From JBEKDJ01 sp050014415 (GTDB lineage: Bacteria > Desulfobacterota > BSN033 > UBA1163): a stretch of 35,616 bases of DNA. Each line of letters begins with the position of its first letter. Positions within the stretch are counted from its first letter, which is position 1. The stretch covers positions 1-35,616 of the forward strand of contig JBEKDJ010000005.1 in assembly GCA_050014415.1 (NCBI GenBank). Reading direction: 5' to 3'. The notes under the pieces were generated by a model, which had not been told where the DNA came from, ran no database searches, and saw only the letters and a program-made list of their open reading frames with translations. The position numbers were made by a program, and so were the translations under genes. Positions 31,976 through 35,616 of this stretch are shown here, in pieces.

Positions 31976-33658
31976 ATGAACAAAACTTTTCTCCTCAACT
32001 CCATATCCCTTCCCGTCCGATGGATGGGATCTCAGATCGGCCAAAGGGTTCCCAAAAGGTATTTTGGGCTGAAGACCAAGATCACCTTCCTCATCCTTCT
32101 TAATGTTACAGGAGTCCTCTTCCTCTCCACTTACTTGGACTTCCATCTTTCAAAGAAAGCACAAATTGACCTCTTTCTAGACCGAGATCTCTACATCGCG
32201 AAGCAGATTGAAGTCGCGATTCCAGACCAAAGGGTAATGGAAAACATTTCTCCCATCCGAGCGGAGGTTGAGGAGTGGTTATTGAGCCGGACCAGTCTGA
32301 TGGAAATCGACGTGTTTCTCTTTTCTTCTAAAGGATTGGAGCCGATCATCTCCAGTTCGAAGTGGGATGTCTCGAAGGCTGACTTGGCATTATCCAAGGA
32401 TCAAATCCTACGCCTGAAAAAGGACAAACATCTTTCCTCGGTCCATGAGACAGACGAGGAAGGATGGTTGGAAGTTGTCGTCCCTCTCCATTCCGGGATA
32501 AAGATTATCGGGGGGGTTCGGGTGGTCAGCTCCTTAGATGAGGCCCAAAGCTATCTGGCCAAGAAGAGGGATCACGCCATCATCCTGACCCTCTCCAGCA
32601 TCTTCGTCATCCTAATCACGATAACGCTCCTTTTCGGGAAGCTGGTAGGAAACCCAATTCAGAAGCTGGTCCAAGCCATGTCCCGGGCAGAGAAGGGTGA
32701 CTTGGAGGCTGAAGTCCACATGAGAAGTCAGGATGAATTGGGCGAGTTGGGAAGACATTTTAACCGGATGCTCAAAACGATCCGGGAGACCCATGAGCAA
32801 AATGTGCAACTCGTCTCACGGGTTAACCAGTTCAATGAGGAATTGACGAGAAGGATCGAGGCCGCCACCTCTGAATTGGCCAAAAGGAACGAAGAGCTGA
32901 AGCTTCTTAATGAAGCCCTGTTTGAATCCCAAAGACAATTGAGTCAATCTGAAAAACTCGCCGCTCTAGGACAGGTAACTGCCACCATGGCACATCAGAT
33001 CGGAACCCCTCTCAACTCCATCTCTGGCTATATTCAGCTCATGTTACAAGAGGGAAACCTTCAACCCATAAATCGAGATCGTCTGAAGATTATCGAATCT
33101 CAGCTGGATCGGCTGGCGGACTCTGTCAAAACGCTCCTTTCCTTTACTCAACAGCCCAAACCTCAGTTGAAATCGTTAGACGTGAACAGCATTTTGGTAG
33201 AATTGATCCATCTCAGTGAGCCCTGGCTCCATGCTCGTCGAGTGAAGCTTATCTCTTCTCTCTCCCCAAACCTCCCACAAGTCTTAGGAGATCCTACACG
33301 CCTCCAAACCGTCTTCCTCAACCTCATCACCAACGCCCTTGACGCCATGCCCACTGGAGGGATACTGAAGATCAATACCCAAGAGGTTCCATCCCTTTCC
33401 TCCCCAGAGAATGGGAGATGGTTGGAAATCTCGATCTCCGATACCGGAATTGGTATTACGGGGGAATCGAAGAAGAGGATATTTGACCCCTTCTTTACCA
33501 CAAAAAAGATAGGAGAAGGAACCGGATTGGGATTGGCCATCTGTGAAAAGATCATCAAAGAACATCTCGGAAGATTAGAAGTGGAAAGCGAAGTGGGGAA
33601 AGGGAGTACGTTCTTTGTCTTCATCCCCGTGCTGCAAGGAGATGGAACCGATGGATAG
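31976..33658 (+). CDS. Membrane-bound HAMP sensor histidine kinase
   Basis: 560 residues from ATG 31976. TM1 about 35-55, a periplasmic sensor region 56-200, TM2 about 201-222, HAMP 222-275, a coiled coil to about 325, phosphoacceptor box MAHQIGTPLNSI with H340, and an ATPase domain with NLITNALDAMP, SDTGIGI and GTGLGLAI. It should sense an envelope signal and phosphorylate the regulator whose gene overlaps its end by 8 bases. The frame is open upstream to an ATG at 31880, but those 32 codons are made of the palindromic repeat and were left out. GGGAG touches the chosen ATG, so the true start may be slightly different. Confidence 0.9.
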   Translation: MNKTFLLNSISLPVRWMGSQIGQRVPKRYFGLKTKITFLILLNVTGVLFLSTYLDFHLSKKAQIDLFLDRDLYIAKQIEVAIPDQRVMENISPIRAEVEEWLLSRTSLMEIDVFLFSSKGLEPIISSSKWDVSKADLALSKDQILRLKKDKHLSSVHETDEEGWLEVVVPLHSGIKIIGGVRVVSSLDEAQSYLAKKRDHAIILTLSSIFVILITITLLFGKLVGNPIQKLVQAMSRAEKGDLEAEVHMRSQDELGELGRHFNRMLKTIRETHEQNVQLVSRVNQFNEELTRRIEAATSELAKRNEELKLLNEALFESQRQLSQSEKLAALGQVTATMAHQIGTPLNSISGYIQLMLQEGNLQPINRDRLKIIESQLDRLADSVKTLLSFTQQPKPQLKSLDVNSILVELIHLSEPWLHARRVKLISSLSPNLPQVLGDPTRLQTVFLNLITNALDAMPTGGILKINTQEVPSLSSPENGRWLEISISDTGIGITGESKKRIFDPFFTTKKIGEGTGLGLAICEKIIKEHLGRLEVESEVGKGSTFFVFIPVLQGDGTDG

Positions 33659-35000
33659 AACATCAACTCATCTCCTGGTCGTGGATGATGATGCCGTCAC
33701 TACCAATCTCCTGAAGGAGGTCCTTTCCAAAGAGGGTTATGATGTCACAACCGCCTCGAGCGGGGAGGAGGCGATGGATATTGGCACGAACAACCTTTTC
33801 GACATCGTCATCACTGATGTCCGGATGGGCGAAAAAGACGGCATGGAGGTGCTTCGTTCGTTCAAGAAGATCGCTCCTGAAACCACGGTGATCATGATCA
33901 CAGCCTTTGGATCGATAGAGACGGCCATCGAAGCAATTCGCGAAGGGGCCTTTGACTACGTCAGCAAACCCTTTAAGCTTGACGAGATCAAATTCACCAT
34001 TCGTAGGGCTCTGGAGCAGAGAAGGCTTCTCCAGGAAAATAGGCTTTATCGGCGAGAACTTCTGAATAAATACCAATTTAAGAACGTCATCGGACGAACA
34101 CCTCAGATGTTTGAGGTCTACAAGACCATCGCCAAAGTGGCAGATACAAAATCTACGGTTCTCCTCTACGGAGAGAGGGGCACGGGCAAAGAACTGGTGG
34201 CTCGCTCCATCCATTACAATAGTCCCAGGAATAACCGACCCTTTATTCCCGTCGACTGTGGATCATTGGTAGAGACTCTTATGGAAAGCGAGCTATTCGG
34301 TCATGTCCGGGGAGCCTTCACAGGAGCCCTCTCAACTAAAAGGGGGATGTTCGAAGAGGCGGACGGGGGGACGCTCTTTCTTGATGAGGTAAGTAGTCTC
34401 AACCTTTCAATGCAAACGAAGCTCCTGAGGTTCTTGCAGGAACACGAGATCAAGAAAGTGGGGGGAATGGAGAGTATCAAGGTGGATGTGCGAGTGGTCG
34501 CTGCCACGAATCAGCAATTGGACCCCTTCGTGAAAACCGGAAAATTCAGAGAGGACCTCTTTGACCGACTCAACGTCGTTTCGATTGTCCTTCCTCCTTT
34601 GAGAGAGAGAAAAGAGGATATCCCATTATTGGCCAACCATTTCCTTCAAGAATTCTCTGAAGAGAACCACAAGAATATATCCCATATCTCTCCAGAGGCC
34701 CTTGAGATACTCACACAGTATTCATGGCCGGGAAATGTGCGAGAATTGGAGCATACCATAGAACGAGCCGTCATTCTTTCGATCCATCCTATTATCCTTC
34801 CCGAAGACCTCCCAAGAAAGATGTTCGAAGAGATGAAAGGGATTGAATTCCTTCTTCCTGAAAAGCCGTTGTCTTTAAGAGAAATGGAAAAGAAATATGT
34901 TTTGAAGGTGCTTGAGGAGACCAAAGGGAATAAAAGGAAGGCATCTGAGATCCTGGGAATCGACCGAACGACCCTCTACCGAATATTGGAAAAAGAATGA
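33651..35000 (+). CDS. NtrC-family sigma-54-dependent response regulator
   Basis: 449 residues from ATG 33651, which has AAGGAG 9 bases upstream inside the kinase gene and overlaps its stop by 8 bases. Receiver domain: D12-D14 and phospho-acceptor D56, K106 in SKPF. AAA+ domain: Walker A GERGTGKE at 174-181, sigma-54 loop GAFTGA at 221-226, Walker B LFLDEVSS, FREDLFDRL. A Fis-type DNA-binding helix pair, GNKRKASEILGIDRTTLYRIL, ends the protein. It is the cognate regulator of the HAMP kinase. A consensus sigma-54 promoter lies 134 bases past its stop, before a secreted-protein gene, which makes that gene the best candidate target. Confidence 0.95.
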   Translation: MDRTSTHLLVVDDDAVTTNLLKEVLSKEGYDVTTASSGEEAMDIGTNNLFDIVITDVRMGEKDGMEVLRSFKKIAPETTVIMITAFGSIETAIEAIREGAFDYVSKPFKLDEIKFTIRRALEQRRLLQENRLYRRELLNKYQFKNVIGRTPQMFEVYKTIAKVADTKSTVLLYGERGTGKELVARSIHYNSPRNNRPFIPVDCGSLVETLMESELFGHVRGAFTGALSTKRGMFEEADGGTLFLDEVSSLNLSMQTKLLRFLQEHEIKKVGGMESIKVDVRVVAATNQQLDPFVKTGKFREDLFDRLNVVSIVLPPLRERKEDIPLLANHFLQEFSEENHKNISHISPEALEILTQYSWPGNVRELEHTIERAVILSIHPIILPEDLPRKMFEEMKGIEFLLPEKPLSLREMEKKYVLKVLEETKGNKRKASEILGIDRTTLYRILEKE

Positions 35001-35133
35001 ATGTCGTCATTCTCAACACGGCTCGTTCTGCGTGTGGGCTTTTGAAACACTTTTCCCGCCCAAGCGTTTTCAAGAATCTGAAGACAAACAATAATATCAA
35101 GTAGCTATAGAATACCTACCCTTCAATTTTATC

Positions 35134-35149
35134 TGGCACTTCTTTTGCA
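35134..35149 (+). promoter_or_regulatory. Sigma-54 promoter of the secreted-protein gene
   Basis: TGGCAC (35134-35139), five bases, TTGCA (35145-35149). GG at 35135-35136 and GC at 35147-35148 are 10 bases apart, exactly as required for RpoN holoenzyme. Predicted start near 35160, giving a leader of about 45 bases with a strong Shine-Dalgarno. No convincing activator-site pair was found in the 130 bases upstream. Confidence 0.88.
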
Positions 35150-35203
35150 CATCTAATTCATTAGCCTTGAAACAATCAACAACAAGAAAGGAGGTGAACG
35201 AGA

Positions 35204-35616
35204 ATGAAGAAGATGATCCTTTTAGTCTCGCTGATCACGTTGGTCGCATTTGTCTCCGGAGCCATGGCACAATCGAAGACTACTACAGGGCCGACGACTG
35301 CAAAACCGGCTGCTGCCCCTGAAAAAGTGAAATTAGAAAAGTTCAGCGGAGTCATTGAAAAGGTTGATGAAATGGCGAAGGCGATTGACGTCAAGAAAAA
35401 GGTGAAGAAAGAAGAGAAGACGATGACCTTTGTCATTGACGACAAGACAAAGATCACTAAGGCAGGGAAACCAATGGCCTTCGCAGATCTGAAGAAAGAC
35501 ATGGGTGTCCATGTCGAGTACAAGAAGGAGGGTGACAAGAACGTCGCAGCAGCGATCAAAGCCACTGCGCCAAAGGCACCCAAGAAGGCTCAAGAGAAGA
35601 AGCCTGCTGAAGCACC
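35204..35616 (+). CDS. Secreted lysine-rich protein, sigma-54 controlled, cut by the window end
   Basis: At least 137 residues; the frame is still open at the window edge. Signal peptide KKMILLVSLITLVAFVSGAMA with probable signal peptidase I cleavage after A23 (AMA-Q). After a Thr/Pro/Ala linker (24-44), a beta-rich domain at about 45-122 begins KFSGVIEKVDEMAKAIDV and runs through TMTFVIDDKTKI and MGVHVEYKKEG, like small OB-fold proteins of the DUF5666 kind. A Lys/Ala/Pro tail follows. No catalytic residues can be identified; a periplasmic binding or structural role under envelope stress is possible (inference). AAAGGAGGTGA precedes the ATG by 6 bases, the same ribosome binding string as the lipoprotein at 25910-26101. 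A sigma-54 promoter lies just upstream. Confidence 0.85.
   Translation, partial: MKKMILLVSLITLVAFVSGAMAQSKTTTGPTTAKPAAAPEKVKLEKFSGVIEKVDEMAKAIDVKKKVKKEEKTMTFVIDDKTKITKAGKPMAFADLKKDMGVHVEYKKEGDKNVAAAIKATAPKAPKKAQEKKPAEA

Noticed and set aside
33663..34214. Minus-strand open frame of 183 codons
   Set aside because: Antisense to the receiver and AAA+ domains of the NtrC-type regulator; no start signals.
35176..35583. Minus-strand open frame of 135 codons at the window end
   Set aside because: Antisense to the secreted-protein gene, which has a perfect promoter, ribosome binding site and signal peptide on the plus strand.
1..35616. Search for tRNA, rRNA, CRISPR, IS elements and phage genes
   Set aside because: No cloverleaf, regularly spaced direct repeats, transposase motifs or integrase motifs were recognised by eye; a software scan would be decisive.

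Overview
The window looks like the chromosome of a Gram-negative, probably anaerobic bacterium, most likely a deltaproteobacterium (Desulfobacterota, Syntrophia-like). This is inferred from gene content: a Re-citrate-synthase-like enzyme, lysine 2,3-aminomutase, two NtrB/NtrC-type (sigma-54) two-component systems, TatC, many GT/methyltransferase fusions and hairpin-rich intergenic DNA. No tRNA, rRNA, CRISPR array, transposase or phage gene was seen.

Region 1 (1-17.8 kb, all minus strand) is a surface-glycan assembly locus. Its upstream part (17780 down to 7336) is a tightly packed run of six genes joined by ATGA overlaps or short gaps: GT2, GT4, methyltransferase, a membrane GT-C enzyme, a 1193-residue protein carrying three glycosyltransferase modules, and a GT4-methyltransferase fusion. 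Below it lie a radical SAM/SPASM gene with its own likely promoter, a large GT-C membrane protein that may be cut by an in-frame stop, a methyltransferase-GT2 fusion, and a second GT-C paralogue translationally coupled to that fusion.

Region 2 (17.9-26.6 kb, minus strand) is metabolic and housekeeping: a Re-citrate/homocitrate-synthase-family enzyme fused to a C-terminal Cache-like sensor domain, aspS with a clear sigma-70 promoter and leader hairpin, an rlmI-like rRNA methyltransferase, a Ddl-like ATP-grasp ligase 13 bp after a lysine 2,3-aminomutase (kamA), a small lipoprotein gene ending at an intrinsic terminator, and a stand-alone receiver protein.

Region 3 (27.1-35.6 kb) is regulatory. 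On the minus strand a second Ddl-like ligase precedes a PAS histidine kinase and an NtrC-type regulator. On the plus strand tatC is followed by a membrane-bound HAMP histidine kinase overlapping a second NtrC-type regulator. Just after that regulator is a consensus-perfect sigma-54 promoter (TGGCAC-N5-TTGCA) driving a secreted-protein gene that runs off the window.

Most intergenic gaps hold inverted repeats built from short repeated words. The best candidates for something not yet described are the kamA plus ATP-grasp ligase pair (a possible beta-lysine conjugation pathway), the Cache-fused citrate-synthase-like enzyme, and the sigma-54 regulon that links the two-component systems to the secreted protein.
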